DNA of 64,000 bases from Nocardioides sp. YIM 152315 (GCF_029210375.1 NZ_JARGER010000043.1:496001-560000), one strand, 5' to 3'. Positions 7,617 to 16,730 are shown, counted from the stretch's first letter. The notes: generated by a model not told the origin, from the letters alone. Translations and numbers: made by a program.

Positions 7617-8876
7617 ATGTCCAGAACTGGGTCGAGCGACGGCCGCCGGTCGCGCCTCGGGCGTGGCCAGAAGGCGATGGCCGTGGTCCCGCTGGCGGTG
7701 CTCTCCGCCGCGTGGACTGCCAGCATCGCGACCACGGGGGCGGGCACCGCGCTCGCCGACGCCACGACCGACTCGACCCTCCCCGACGGCACCAGCCTGC
7801 CGACCCAGGCGATCGAGGACCCCGCGAGCGTGTCGTCCGCCTCGGGCGGCGTCCGTCCGGGCGCCGTCGGCAACGCCGAGCGGGTCGTCGCCACCGCCAC
7901 GACGTCGGGCATCCCTGCCGCCGCGCTCGCGGCGTACCAGCGGGCCGAGACCGTCATCAACTCCGCAGACTCCGGCTGCCACCTGACCTGGCAGCTGGTC
8001 GCCGCGATCGGCCGGGTCGAGTCCAACCACGGCCGCTTCGGCGGCAACACGCTCAACGGCGAGGGCGTCGCGACCCCGGGCATCTTCGGCAAGCCGCTCG
8101 ACGGCGGCCACGGCACCAGCCGGATCTCCGACACCGACGCGGGGCAGTACGACTCCGATGCGGTCTGGGACCGCGCCGTCGGGCCGATGCAGTTCATCCC
8201 GTCCACCTGGTCCGTGGTCGGCGTCGACGCCGACGGCGACGGCCAGCGCAACCCCCAGGACGTCGACGACGCGGCCCTCGCGACCGCCGTCTACCTCTGC
8301 TCCGGCAACGACGACCTGAGCACCACCGCCGGCCAGCGCGCCGCCGTGTTCCGCTACAACCACAGCGACGCGTACGTCGACCTGGTGCTGTCGATCATGC
8401 AGGCCTACCTCGACGGCGAGTTCACCTCGGTGCCCAACGGCGTGACCTCGGCCGGCTACGTCGTACCGGAGCTCCCGGAGAAGCCCGGCGACGGCAAGAA
8501 GCCCACCCAGGGCGACCGGGGCGACAAGGGCGACGACGGCGGCGCCGGCGGCGACGACACCTCGGCCGACGACGAGGGCGGCACCGGCGACGGCGGCACC
8601 AGGCCGACGCCGCCGCCCACGCAGCAGCCGACGCAGCCGCCCACCCAGCAGCCGACCCAGCCCGCCGACACCTCGGCGACGAAGTCGGCCGACCCCCCGA
8701 AGCTGCCGCTGCCGACCCTGACGCTCCCGGCGCTCCCCTCGACCTCGATCACCCCGGTCGACCAGCTGCTGTCCGACGTCCAGGCGCGCGCCCAGTGCCT
8801 GCTCGACGGCTACCTCGACAACCTGCTGCGCACCGACGACCCGTACGACCAGTGCGTCTACGCCTACACGCACTGA
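7617..8876 (+). CDS. secreted lytic transglycosylase with Pro/Thr-rich repeat tail
   Basis: 419-residue exported peptidoglycan hydrolase. A Sec-type signal anchor (about residues 18-47) precedes an SLT-type domain (about 100-265) with catalytic Glu135 in IGRVESNHGRFGG, then DRAVGPMQFIPSTW and FRYNHSDAYVDLVLSIM. A flexible linker has repeats of PTQQP and acidic Gly-rich sequence. A conserved-looking C-terminal segment has two cysteines (ARAQCLLDGYLDN, DPYDQCVYAY). ATG 7617 has AGGAG nine bases upstream. The 5' region holds a BldN-type promoter, so it may be a developmental or stress-controlled wall hydrolase. Confidence 0.9.
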   Translation: MSRTGSSDGRRSRLGRGQKAMAVVPLAVLSAAWTASIATTGAGTALADATTDSTLPDGTSLPTQAIEDPASVSSASGGVRPGAVGNAERVVATATTSGIPAAALAAYQRAETVINSADSGCHLTWQLVAAIGRVESNHGRFGGNTLNGEGVATPGIFGKPLDGGHGTSRISDTDAGQYDSDAVWDRAVGPMQFIPSTWSVVGVDADGDGQRNPQDVDDAALATAVYLCSGNDDLSTTAGQRAAVFRYNHSDAYVDLVLSIMQAYLDGEFTSVPNGVTSAGYVVPELPEKPGDGKKPTQGDRGDKGDDGGAGGDDTSADDEGGTGDGGTRPTPPPTQQPTQPPTQQPTQPADTSATKSADPPKLPLPTLTLPALPSTSITPVDQLLSDVQARAQCLLDGYLDNLLRTDDPYDQCVYAYTH

Positions 8877-8926
8877 TCTGACCAGGTGCGCGAGCGTCGA
8901 AGCCCCGTGGGACCGCCCGTCGCTGT

Positions 8927-9010
8927 TTCATCAAGGGATGCAGGTCGACCTGCGGTCCCCTCGATGAGCTCGACAAGGGAAGCGCGGCTTGGCCTGCATC
9001 CCTTGATGAA
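8927..9010. repeat. 84-bp long-hairpin intergenic repeat, copy A
   Basis: Perfect 18-bp inverted arms TTCATCAAGGGATGCAGG (8927-8944) and its complement (8993-9010) enclose a partly self-complementary centre. A second copy with the same outer arm core and organisation lies at 61606-61695. It sits between the 3' ends of the transglycosylase and hemB, where it could also act as a bidirectional terminator. A short frame across it (8886-9077) is not a credible gene. Confidence 0.85.
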
Positions 9011-9037
9011 GCCGCCGCCCGGCGCCACCGACCGACG

Positions 9038-10039
9038 TCAGCGCGCAAGCAGCCGCGCGGCCTCGCTCGCCCAGTAGGTCAGCACCACGTCGGCGCCGGC
9101 GCGCCGGATCGAGGTGAGCGTCTCGAGGATCGCCGCCTCGCGGTCGATCCAGCCGTTCGCGGCGGCGGCCTCGACCATGGCGTACTCGCCCGAGATGTTG
9201 TAGGCCGCGACGGGCACGTCGACGGCGTCGCGGACCCGGCGCAGCACGTCGAGGTAGGCCAGCGCCGGCTTCACCATCACGAGGTCGGCGCCCTCCTCCA
9301 CGTCGAGCAGCGCCTCGCGCACGCCCTCGCGGCCGTTGCCGGGGTCCTGCTGGTAGGTGCGGCGGTCGCCCTGCAGCGCGGAGTCGACGGCCTCGCGGAA
9401 CGGGCCGAAGAACGCCGAGGCGTACTTCGCCGAGTAGGCCAGGATCGACACGTCGGTGTGCTCGGCGGCGTCGAGGGCCGCCCGGACGACGGCGACCTGG
9501 CCGTCCATCATGCCGCTGGGTCCGACCATGTCGACGCCGGCGTGCGCCTGGGCGCGCGCCATCTCGGCGTACGCCGCGAGCGTGCGGTCGTTGTCGACCT
9601 TGCCGTCCGGCGTCAGGACGCCGCAATGACCATGGTCGGTGAACTCGTCGAGGCACAGGTCGCTCATCACCGTGAGCGCATCGCCGACCTCGGCGACCAC
9701 GTCGGTGATCGCGAGGTTGAGGATGCCGGCCGGGTCGATCGCGCCGGACCCCTCCGCGTCCTTCTCCTCCGGGATGCCGAAGAGCATGACGCCGCCGAGC
9801 CCGAGGTCGACGGCCTCGGCCACCGCCTTCAGCAGCGTCGAGCGGGTGTGCTGCACGACGCCGGGCATCGAGGAGATCGGTCGCGGCTCGTCGAGACCCT
9901 CGCGCACGAAGAGCGGCAGCACGAGCTGCCGCGCCTCGAGCGACGTCTCCCCCACCATCCGGCGCAGCGCCGGCGTGGTGCGCAGGCGCCGCGGCCGGAC
10001 CGTGGGTCCGGACACCGGAGGGACGAGGGGATCGGTCAT
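9038..10039 (-). CDS. hemB: delta-aminolevulinic acid dehydratase (porphobilinogen synthase)
   Basis: 333-residue cytoplasmic enzyme joining two 5-aminolevulinates into porphobilinogen. The Schiff-base lysines are in YSAKYASAFFGPF and MVKPALAYLD. The metal-site segment reads DLCLDEFTDHGHCG: first and third cysteines are present but the second is Asp, unlike the CxC of classical zinc enzymes. ATG at 10039 overlaps the cobA/hemD stop by 4 bp. Last gene of rex-hemA-hemC-hemD-hemB. Confidence 0.95.
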   Translation of the reverse strand: MTDPLVPPVSGPTVRPRRLRTTPALRRMVGETSLEARQLVLPLFVREGLDEPRPISSMPGVVQHTRSTLLKAVAEAVDLGLGGVMLFGIPEEKDAEGSGAIDPAGILNLAITDVVAEVGDALTVMSDLCLDEFTDHGHCGVLTPDGKVDNDRTLAAYAEMARAQAHAGVDMVGPSGMMDGQVAVVRAALDAAEHTDVSILAYSAKYASAFFGPFREAVDSALQGDRRTYQQDPGNGREGVREALLDVEEGADLVMVKPALAYLDVLRRVRDAVDVPVAAYNISGEYAMVEAAAANGWIDREAAILETLTSIRRAGADVVLTYWASEAARLLAR

Positions 10040-11694
10040 TCGGCGCGGGCCTTCCGGCGCGCGGAGGTCTTCCGCTCCGACGGCTTGGTGACGGGCTGGC
10101 CGGCCTCGAGCAGCGAGATGCGGCGCGCCGCGCCGAAGTCGGCGAGCGCGTCGACGAGCTCCTCGACGTCCGGCTTGCTCGCGAGCACGTCGACCCGGAG
10201 GCCGTGCTCCTCGGCGGTCTTGGCCGTCGCGGGACCGATCACCGCGATCACCGTCGAGGCGTGCGGCTTGCCGGCGATGCCGACCAGGTTGCGCACCGTC
10301 GACGACGACGTGAAGACCACCGCGTCGAACCGGCCGGTCTTGATCGCGTCACGGGTCTCCGGCGGCGGCGGCGCGGCTCGCACGGTGCGGTACGCCGTGA
10401 CGTCGTCGCACTCCCAGCCGAGGTCGATGAGGCCGGCGACGAGGTTCTCGGTCGCGATGTCGGCGCGCGGCAGGAAGACCCGGTTGATCGGGTCGAGCAG
10501 CTCGTCGTACTCCGGCCAGTTCGCCAACAGCCCGGCGGCCGACTGACCGGCTGGATCATCGGCCGACGGCACCAGGTCGGCACGCAGGCCCCAGTCGGCG
10601 ATCACCTGGGCGGTCTTGTCGCCGACGGCGGCGATCTTGAGGCCGGAGAAGGCGCGCGCGTCCAGGCCGTACTCCTCGAACTTCTCCCGCACCGCCTTGA
10701 CCGCGTTGGCCGAGGTGAAGGCGATCCACTCGTACCGGCCCTCGACGAGGCCGCGGACGGCCTTGTCCATCTGCTGCGGGTTGCGCGGCGGCTCGACGGA
10801 GATGGTGGGCACCTCGTCGGGCACCGCGCCGTAGCCGCGCAGCCGCTCCGAGAGCGCGCCCGCCTGCTCCTTGGTGCGTGGCACCAGGACCCGCCACCCG
10901 AAGAGCGGCTTGGTCTCGAACCACGACAGCGTCTCGCGCAGGTCGACCACGTCGCCCACGACGGTCACCGCCGGCGGCGCCATCCGGGCGGCGCGCGCGT
11001 CGGCGGCGATCCGCTCCAGGGTGGAGGCGACCGTGGCCTGCTCGGTGGTGGTGCCGACCCGGGTCATCGCGACGGGAGTCTGCGGGCTCCGGCCCGCGGC
11101 GACCAGCGCCTTGGCGATGTCGCCGATCTGGCCGACGGCCGAGAGCAGCACGAGGGTGCGCCTGTCGGCGTACCGGCCCCAGTCGACCTTGTCGCCGCAC
11201 GTCACGACCGCGACCTCGCGGTGGTCCTTCGTGGTGAGCGGGATGCCGGCGTACGCCGGGACCGCGTTGACGGACGAGACGCCCGGCACGATCTCGAACG
11301 CGAGCCCCGCCTTCACGCACGCCTGCGCCTCCTCCGGCCCGGAGGCGTAGAGGAACGGGTCGCCGGCCATCAGCCGCACCACGCGCTGGCCCTTCTTGGC
11401 GTGGCGGACGACGACCTTGCCGCGCGCGGCGTGGGTCAGCGGCTGGCCGTCCTCGCCGAAGCCCCCGTCGACGATCTCGGGGCCGGCGGGCTTCGCGTCG
11501 TCGGCCGGCACCGGCAGGTCGAGGACCTTGCGGATCAGGTCGGCGTGCTCGGGGACCTCGGTGACGACGACGTCGGCACGCCGCAGCAGCTCGACGGCGC
11601 GCACCGTGAGCAGGCCCGGGTCGCCGGGGCCACTGCCCACGAACGACACCCAGCCGCGCGGCTGGTCCTTCGGGGTGGTCTTGGCTCGGGTCAT
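10036..11694 (-). CDS. hemD: bifunctional uroporphyrinogen-III C-methyltransferase / uroporphyrinogen-III synthase
   Basis: 552-residue fusion. Residues about 10-260 are a SUMT (CobA) domain: VGSGPGDPGLLTVRAVELL, RLMAGDPFLYASGPEEA and PGVSSVNAVPAYAGIPLT. Residues about 268-530 are a HemD-type synthase (RVLVPRTKEQAGALSERL, FTSANAVKAV, VVFTSSSTVRNL). HemD cyclises hydroxymethylbilane to uroporphyrinogen III, and SUMT diverts part of it towards siroheme/cobalamin. Such fusions are usual in actinobacteria. It overlaps hemC by 4 bp and hemB by 4 bp. Confidence 0.94.
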   Translation of the reverse strand: MTRAKTTPKDQPRGWVSFVGSGPGDPGLLTVRAVELLRRADVVVTEVPEHADLIRKVLDLPVPADDAKPAGPEIVDGGFGEDGQPLTHAARGKVVVRHAKKGQRVVRLMAGDPFLYASGPEEAQACVKAGLAFEIVPGVSSVNAVPAYAGIPLTTKDHREVAVVTCGDKVDWGRYADRRTLVLLSAVGQIGDIAKALVAAGRSPQTPVAMTRVGTTTEQATVASTLERIAADARAARMAPPAVTVVGDVVDLRETLSWFETKPLFGWRVLVPRTKEQAGALSERLRGYGAVPDEVPTISVEPPRNPQQMDKAVRGLVEGRYEWIAFTSANAVKAVREKFEEYGLDARAFSGLKIAAVGDKTAQVIADWGLRADLVPSADDPAGQSAAGLLANWPEYDELLDPINRVFLPRADIATENLVAGLIDLGWECDDVTAYRTVRAAPPPPETRDAIKTGRFDAVVFTSSSTVRNLVGIAGKPHASTVIAVIGPATAKTAEEHGLRVDVLASKPDVEELVDALADFGAARRISLLEAGQPVTKPSERKTSARRKARAE

Positions 11695-12656
11695 GCGTTC
11701 TGCACCTTGTCTAGCGAGTGGTCGTTCTCCGGCTTCGCGAGGTCCGCCGCGCCGTCGGCGAGCATCTCCCGGGCGAGCCGGTCGCCGACGCCGGCGGCGT
11801 CGGCCGGGTCACCGGTGGCGGACATCCGCACCGAGAGACCCCCGTCGGGCGAGAGGGCGATCGCCCGCACCCACAGCTCCTCGCCGTCGTCGCCCTCGAC
11901 CAGCTCGGCCAGGGCTCCGATCGGCGCGGAGCAGCCTCCTTCGAGCGTCGCGAGCACGGCCCGCTCCGCCTCGACCGCCGCGCGGGCGCGGGGGTCGTCG
12001 AGCACCTCGCGCAGCTGCACCGCGAGGTCGTCGTCGTGGCGGCACTCGACCGCGAGCGCGCCCTGCCCGGGGGCGGGGAGCACCTGCAGCGGGTCGAGCA
12101 CCTCGGTCGCCTCGTCGAGGCGACCGATGCGGGCCAACCCGGCGCGCGCGAGCACGACGGCGTCGTACTCCCCCGACCGCACCTTGGCGATCCGGCTGTC
12201 GACGTTGCCCCGGACGCCGTCGACGTCGACGCCGAGACCGAGCGCGCGCAGCTGCGCGGCCCGTCGCGGCGACCCGGTGCCGACGCGGCTGCCGACGGGC
12301 AGCTCGCCGAGGCTCAGGCCGTCGCGGGCGACGACGACGTCGCGCGGGTCCTCGCGGCCCGGGATCGCGGCCAGCACGATGCCCTCGGCGGGGTACGTCG
12401 GGAGGTCCTTGAGCGAGTGCACGGCGACGTCCACGCGCCCGTCGAGCAGGGCGTCGCGCAGTGCGCTGACGAACACGCCGGTCGTCGACGTCCCGGCCAG
12501 CGGGGTGCCGGCGGCCTGGCTGCGGTCGCCCTCGGTGCTGATCTCGACCAGCTCGACCTCACGGCCGAGCAGCTCGGCGATCCGGTCGGCGACCAGCCGC
12601 GACTGGGTGGTCGCGAGCACGGAGGCGCGGGTGCCGATGCGGACGGGGGCGCTCAC
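11691..12656 (-). CDS. hemC: hydroxymethylbilane synthase (porphobilinogen deaminase)
   Basis: 321-residue enzyme polymerising four porphobilinogens. It shows VRIGTRASVLATTQSRLVA, the substrate loop VAVHSLKDLPTYP, RVGTGSPRRAAQL, LPAPGQGALAVE and the dipyrromethane-attachment cysteine in LEGGCSAPIGA. The GTG start at 12656 overlaps the hemA stop (GTGA). The longer open frame upstream is a shadow of hemA. Confidence 0.95.
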   Translation of the reverse strand: MSAPVRIGTRASVLATTQSRLVADRIAELLGREVELVEISTEGDRSQAAGTPLAGTSTTGVFVSALRDALLDGRVDVAVHSLKDLPTYPAEGIVLAAIPGREDPRDVVVARDGLSLGELPVGSRVGTGSPRRAAQLRALGLGVDVDGVRGNVDSRIAKVRSGEYDAVVLARAGLARIGRLDEATEVLDPLQVLPAPGQGALAVECRHDDDLAVQLREVLDDPRARAAVEAERAVLATLEGGCSAPIGALAELVEGDDGEELWVRAIALSPDGGLSVRMSATGDPADAAGVGDRLAREMLADGAADLAKPENDHSLDKVQNA

Positions 12657-13945
12657 GACAGCGCCTCCGGACGGGTCACGGCGTCGACCGCCTCGGGGTC
12701 GAGCGCGAAGAGCTCGGCGAGCGCGGCCGCGTAGGAGACGGCGCCGGTCTCGTTGGCGAGCTCCTTCACGCGCACGGTCGGCTCGTGCAGCAGCTTGTCG
12801 GCGACCCGGCGCACCGTGTGGAGCACCTCGGCGCGGGTCGCGTCGTCGAGGTCGGGCACGCGGCCCGAGAGCCGGTCCATCTCGGCGTCGACGATCGCGG
12901 TCGCCATCGAGCGCAGCGCGACGACGGTCGGCGTGACGCTGGCCTGTCGGCGCGCGGCGAGGAACGCCGCGACCTCCTGCGTGACGATCCGGCGGACGGC
13001 GGCGACCTCCTGGCCGGCCTCGCTGCCGCGCAGCTCCTCGGCGAGCTCGGTGAGGTTGACCAGGCTGACGCCCGGCAGCCCGCCGACCTCGGGGTCGACG
13101 TCGTGCGGCAGGGCGAGGTCGATGATCGAGATCTCGCGGCCGTCCGCGATCGCCGCCTCGACCATCGCACGGGTCACCACGACCCCGGTCGAGCCGGTGC
13201 AGGACACGACGACGTCGGCGAGCGCCAGCTCGGCGCCGAGGTCGGTCAGCGCGGCCGAGCGGGCGCCGTACTCGTCGGCCAGCCGCTCGGCCCTCCCGGC
13301 GGTCCGGTTGGCGACGGTGACGCTCGCGGCGCCGCGGCGCGAGACGGTCGCGGTCGCGAGACCGGCCATCGCGCCGGCGCCCAGCACCAGCACCCGCTTG
13401 CCGGACAGGTCGCCGACCGCGGCGTGGCTGCGGTCGAGCGCCGCCGACACGAGCGAGGGCGCGGCACGGTCGATGTCGGTCTCGGCGCGGGCCCGCTTGC
13501 CGACCCGCAGCGCCTGCTGGAAGAGCACGTTGAGCGACGGTCCGACCGTCCCGATCTCCTGGCCGGCGCTGAGGGCGTCGCGGGTCTGGCCGAGGATCTG
13601 ACCCTCGCCGAGCGCCATCGAGTCGAGGCCGGCGACGACCTGGAAGAGGTGGGACACCGCTCCGTCGTCGTAGTGGACGTAGAGGTGCGGGAGCATCTCC
13701 CCGGTCGAGCCGCCCGCGCGCTCGACGAGGAGGCGGGACACCTCCTCGACGCTGCCGTGGAAGCGGTCGACGTCGGCGTAGATCTCCACGCGGTTGCAGG
13801 TGGCGATCACGGTGGCCTCGGTGACGTGCTCGCACGCGGAGACGTCGTCGATCAGCTTGTGGACGCCCTCGCCGTCGAGGGCGACCCGCTCCAGCAGGGA
13901 GACGGGTGCGGACTTGTGGGACACGCCCACGACGAGGACGCTCAT
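12653..13945 (-). CDS. hemA: glutamyl-tRNA reductase
   Basis: 430-residue first committed enzyme of C5-pathway tetrapyrrole synthesis, reducing glutamyl-tRNA to glutamate-1-semialdehyde. Catalytic cysteine in ATVIATCNRVEIYADV. NADPH fold in KRVLVLGAGAMAGLATATV. C-terminal dimerisation helix after LLHEPTVRVKE. ATG 13945 (MSVLVVGVSHKSAP) is preferred to an upstream ATG at 13975 that would add 10 atypical residues. Separated from rex by about 75 bp rich in CGCTCGCTGCGCTCGCTC-like simple sequence. Confidence 0.94.
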   Translation of the reverse strand: MSVLVVGVSHKSAPVSLLERVALDGEGVHKLIDDVSACEHVTEATVIATCNRVEIYADVDRFHGSVEEVSRLLVERAGGSTGEMLPHLYVHYDDGAVSHLFQVVAGLDSMALGEGQILGQTRDALSAGQEIGTVGPSLNVLFQQALRVGKRARAETDIDRAAPSLVSAALDRSHAAVGDLSGKRVLVLGAGAMAGLATATVSRRGAASVTVANRTAGRAERLADEYGARSAALTDLGAELALADVVVSCTGSTGVVVTRAMVEAAIADGREISIIDLALPHDVDPEVGGLPGVSLVNLTELAEELRGSEAGQEVAAVRRIVTQEVAAFLAARRQASVTPTVVALRSMATAIVDAEMDRLSGRVPDLDDATRAEVLHTVRRVADKLLHEPTVRVKELANETGAVSYAAALAELFALDPEAVDAVTRPEALS

Positions 13946-14021
13946 GCGCGTACTCGCTTCGCTCCGTGCGCGCATGAGGCACAGGACGCACTGCTCTGAA
14001 CGGTTCGCTCGCTGCGCTCGC

Positions 14022-14702
14022 TCACGCTCCGACCTCCTGGCTGGGGGCCCCCTGGGTCTTGCGCTGCTCGTGGTAGGCGAGGATCTGCAGCTCGATGGAG
14101 AGGTCGACCTTGCGGACGTCGACCTGGTCGGGCACCGAGATCACGGTCGGCGCGAAGTTGAGGATGCTGGTGATCCCGCAGGCGACCATCCGGTCCGCGA
14201 CGTCCTGGGCGGCCACGGCCGGCGTGGCGATCACGCCGATGGCCACGGCGTGGTCGTGGACGATCTGCTCGAGGTCGGCGAACGGGCGGACCACCAGCCC
14301 CGCCACGACCTCGTCGCGCCGGGCCGGGTCGGCGTCGAGCAGGGCCACGGTGCGGAAGCCGCGGCTGCGGAAGCCGGAGTAGTTGGCGAGCGCCTGGCCG
14401 AGGTTGCCGATGCCGACGATGACGACGGGCCAGTCCTGGGTCACGCCGATCTCGCGGGCGATCTGGTAGCGGAGGTACTCGACGTCGTAGCCGACGCCCC
14501 GGGTGCCGTAGCTCCCGAGGTAGGAGAGGTCCTTGCGCAGCTTGGCGCTGTTGACCCCGGCGGCGACCGCGAGCTCCTCGCTGGAGCAGGTGCTGGTGCC
14601 CTGCTCGGACAGCGTCGTGAGGGCCCGGAGGTAGACGGGCAGCCGTGCGACGGTCGCCTCGGGGATGTCCCGAGCGGTCTCGGATGAGGTCCGTGCGGTC
14701 AC
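14022..14702 (-). CDS. rex: redox-sensing transcriptional repressor Rex
   Basis: 226-residue NADH/NAD+ sensor. N-terminal winged helix (about 15-85, with AAGVNSAKLRKDLSYLGSYG and TRGVGYDVEYL), Rossmann domain with VVIVGIGNLGQALANYSGF, and a C-terminal swapped helix (LQILAYHEQR). Rex represses respiratory and heme genes until NADH rises. GTG start at 14702 with GGAAAG upstream. The upstream region holds a Rex-like half-palindrome inside a promoter spacer, implying autoregulation, as in the Streptomyces rex-hem operon. Confidence 0.95.
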   Translation of the reverse strand: MTARTSSETARDIPEATVARLPVYLRALTTLSEQGTSTCSSEELAVAAGVNSAKLRKDLSYLGSYGTRGVGYDVEYLRYQIAREIGVTQDWPVVIVGIGNLGQALANYSGFRSRGFRTVALLDADPARRDEVVAGLVVRPFADLEQIVHDHAVAIGVIATPAVAAQDVADRMVACGITSILNFAPTVISVPDQVDVRKVDLSIELQILAYHEQRKTQGAPSQEVGA

Positions 14703-14783
14703 TGCTCTTGTCTTTCCATAGCCGAGGGGCTGCTGGGCCGTCGCCGGGCGCCGAGGAGGGCCTCGGAACCTGACGGCTCGTTC

Positions 14784-14812
14784 ACTGTAGGAGTTTGTGA
14801 ACGGGAGAACAA
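14784..14812 (-). promoter_or_regulatory. rex-hem promoter containing a Rex operator-like site
   Basis: Minus strand: TTGTTC (14812-14807), 17-bp spacer, TACAGT (14789-14784). The TGTTCTCCCGTTCACA element (14811-14796) overlaps the -35 and spacer. Its right half TTCACA matches the actinobacterial Rex operator TGTGAACGCGTTCACA and its left half is degenerate. An additional CGTTCAC/GTGAACG pair (14779-14785 and 14797-14803) flanks the -10. Confidence 0.6.
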
Positions 14813-14898
14813 AACGGAGCGATCGGCAGGGCCGGACGGCGCTAGCACATGTGAGATGACCCACGCCGGGCGGGGCCGGAGCGGCCGACGCCGCCGGC

Positions 14899-15144
14899 TC
14901 AACGGGGGGCGAGCGTCGCGCGGAGGCGGTGCTCGTCCACCCGCCAGAAGTCGTGCTGGCGACCGTCGACGAAGGTGACCGGGATCTCCTCGGCGAAGCG
15001 CTCCCCCAGCGCCGGGACGTCGTCGATCGACACCTCGACGTACCGCTCACCGAGGTCGGCGCAGACCCGCTCGATGACCGCGCGGGCGTCGTCGCACAGG
15101 TGGCAGCCCGGCCTCGAGTACAGCGTGATCCTCGGGTCGCCCAC
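14899..15144 (-). CDS. glutaredoxin-like thioredoxin-fold protein
   Basis: 81 residues. Thioredoxin fold with N-terminal redox motif RPGCHLCDDA (CxxC) and the cis-Pro segment EEIPVTFVDG. This is the short glutaredoxin-like/DUF836 type found next to rex in actinobacteria. GTG start at 15144, 2 bp after the upstream ligase stop. Likely a cytoplasmic disulfide reductase; partner unknown. Confidence 0.82.
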   Translation of the reverse strand: MGDPRITLYSRPGCHLCDDARAVIERVCADLGERYVEVSIDDVPALGERFAEEIPVTFVDGRQHDFWRVDEHRLRATLAPR

Positions 15145-15146
15145 GC

Positions 15147-16676
15147 CTACTCCAGGAGGCCGAGGGTACGGCGGCGCTCGATGCCGCGCAGCCGGCCCTT
15201 CTGCACCTTGCCGGTGATGGTGCGGGGCAGCTCGTCGACGACCTCGATCCGTGAGGGCTGCTTGAAGCGGGCGAGCCGCGCCGCGCAGTGCGCGCGCACC
15301 GCCTCGGCGATCGCGTCGGGGTCCGCTTCCGGCGCGCGGACGTAGGCGACGACCGCCTCGCCGGTCAGGTCGTCGTCGACGCCGATCACCGCGACCTCCA
15401 CGACTCCGGGGACCTCCTCGACGACGTCCTCGACCTCGACCGGGTAGACGTTGAACCCGGAGACGATGACCAGCTCCTTGAGCCGGTCGACGAGGAAGAG
15501 GTCGCCGTTCTCGTCGAGGAAGCCGACGTCGCCGGTGGACCACCAGCCGTCGGCGTCGGGCCCGCCGGCACCGTCGGGCCAGTAGCCGCTGAACAGGTTG
15601 GCTCCGCGGATCGAGATCTCGCCGGGGTCGTCGCCCTCGGGTGGCCGCCCGTCGTCGTCCACCAGCCGGAGGTCGATGCCCGGGAGCGCGGCGCCGACGG
15701 ATCCGGACCGGTTGACCGCGCTGCACAGCGTGCTCGTGACGACGGGCGATGCCTCGGTGAGCCCGTAGCCCTCGTGCACCGGGACGCCGCTGCGCGCGGT
15801 GAAGTCCTGCGCGACCTCGGGGCTCAGCGGCGCGGACCCGGAGAGGATCAGCCGGACCGGACCGAGACGCTCGCGCAGATCGGGCTCCGAGCGCCAGTAG
15901 GCCAGCACCGGCGGCGCGACCGGCACCACGCTGCACGCCTCGTCGTCGATGATCGCCAGGGTCTCCTGCGGGTCGAACCGCTCGACGAGCACGAGCTTGG
16001 CCCGCCGCCGCAGCACGCTGCCGAGCACCGCATTGAGACCGTAGACGTGGAACAGCGGCAGCACGCCGAGCACGACGTCGTCGCCGTGGATCATCGGCGG
16101 CTCGACCTGCGCACACTGGTCGATGTTGGCCAGCAGCGCCCGGTGGGTCAGCATCGCCGCGCGCGGAAGCCCGGAGGTGCCGCTGGTGTAGAGCAGCGCC
16201 GCGAGCTTGTCGGGGTCCTGCAGCGGGGGGATCGGCCGCGGCGGCTCGGCGCGCAGCTCGTCGTACGACGGCTCGCCCACGACGACCAGGCGCGGCGGCG
16301 GCTCGACCGCGCGGAGGGCATCGCGGACGACGGCGACGGTCGACGCGTCGGCGACCGCGACCCGCGCGCCGGAGTCGTCGAGCATCCGCGCCAGCTCGCC
16401 GACGGCCGAGCCCGGATTGACGGGCACCGCCACCGCCTGCGCCCGGAGCACGCCGAGGTACGTCGTCACGAACTCGAGACGGTTGCCGATCGCGATCAGC
16501 ACCCGGTGGCCGCCGACGATGCCGGCGCCGGCGAGCCCGGTGGCGATTCGGTCGACCTCGTCCTCGAGACCGGCCCAGGTCAGGCTGCGGCCGCCGGCCT
16601 CGACGACGGCGAGCCGATCGGGACTCTCGGCGGCGGCGCGGCTCACCAGCTCGGCCACGTCACGGATCCCGGGCAT
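15147..16676 (-). CDS. AMP-dependent acyl-CoA synthetase/ligase
   Basis: 509-residue ANL-superfamily enzyme that activates a carboxylate as acyl-AMP then thioester. Core motifs: YTSGTSGLPRAAMLTH (P-loop, with Arg where Lys is usual), GYGLTEASPVV, STGDVGFLDENGDLFLVDR and the C-terminal catalytic lysine in RTITGKVQKG. Substrate not predictable; medium/long-chain fatty acids are likely. ATG 16676 gives a complete N terminus. Upstream of the glutaredoxin gene and divergent from the HAD phosphatase. Confidence 0.85.
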   Translation of the reverse strand: MPGIRDVAELVSRAAAESPDRLAVVEAGGRSLTWAGLEDEVDRIATGLAGAGIVGGHRVLIAIGNRLEFVTTYLGVLRAQAVAVPVNPGSAVGELARMLDDSGARVAVADASTVAVVRDALRAVEPPPRLVVVGEPSYDELRAEPPRPIPPLQDPDKLAALLYTSGTSGLPRAAMLTHRALLANIDQCAQVEPPMIHGDDVVLGVLPLFHVYGLNAVLGSVLRRRAKLVLVERFDPQETLAIIDDEACSVVPVAPPVLAYWRSEPDLRERLGPVRLILSGSAPLSPEVAQDFTARSGVPVHEGYGLTEASPVVTSTLCSAVNRSGSVGAALPGIDLRLVDDDGRPPEGDDPGEISIRGANLFSGYWPDGAGGPDADGWWSTGDVGFLDENGDLFLVDRLKELVIVSGFNVYPVEVEDVVEEVPGVVEVAVIGVDDDLTGEAVVAYVRAPEADPDAIAEAVRAHCAARLARFKQPSRIEVVDELPRTITGKVQKGRLRGIERRRTLGLLE

Positions 16677-16718
16677 GAGGGGGATACTTCCACATCCCGC
16701 GGCCCCTCCGGCTGGGTC

Positions 16719-16724
16719 TACCCT
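16719..16724 (+). promoter_or_regulatory. -10-like TACCCT, leaderless HAD phosphatase promoter
   Basis: TACCCT, then 6 nt, then GTG at 16731. No Shine-Dalgarno is present. Confidence 0.5.
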
Positions 16725-16730
16725 GCCGAT

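Noticed and set aside
8886..9077. Short plus-strand frame resembling the frame at 61583-61942 (shared SSRD and HPLMKP segments)
   Set aside because: The similarity comes from the shared non-coding hairpin repeat; there is no Shine-Dalgarno, -10 or coding-like composition outside the repeat.
13946..14021. CGCTCGCTGCGCTCGCTC sequence between rex and hemA as an operator or attenuator
   Set aside because: Low-complexity GC-rich repeats are common in such genomes; no stable alternative pairings or leader peptide were evident.
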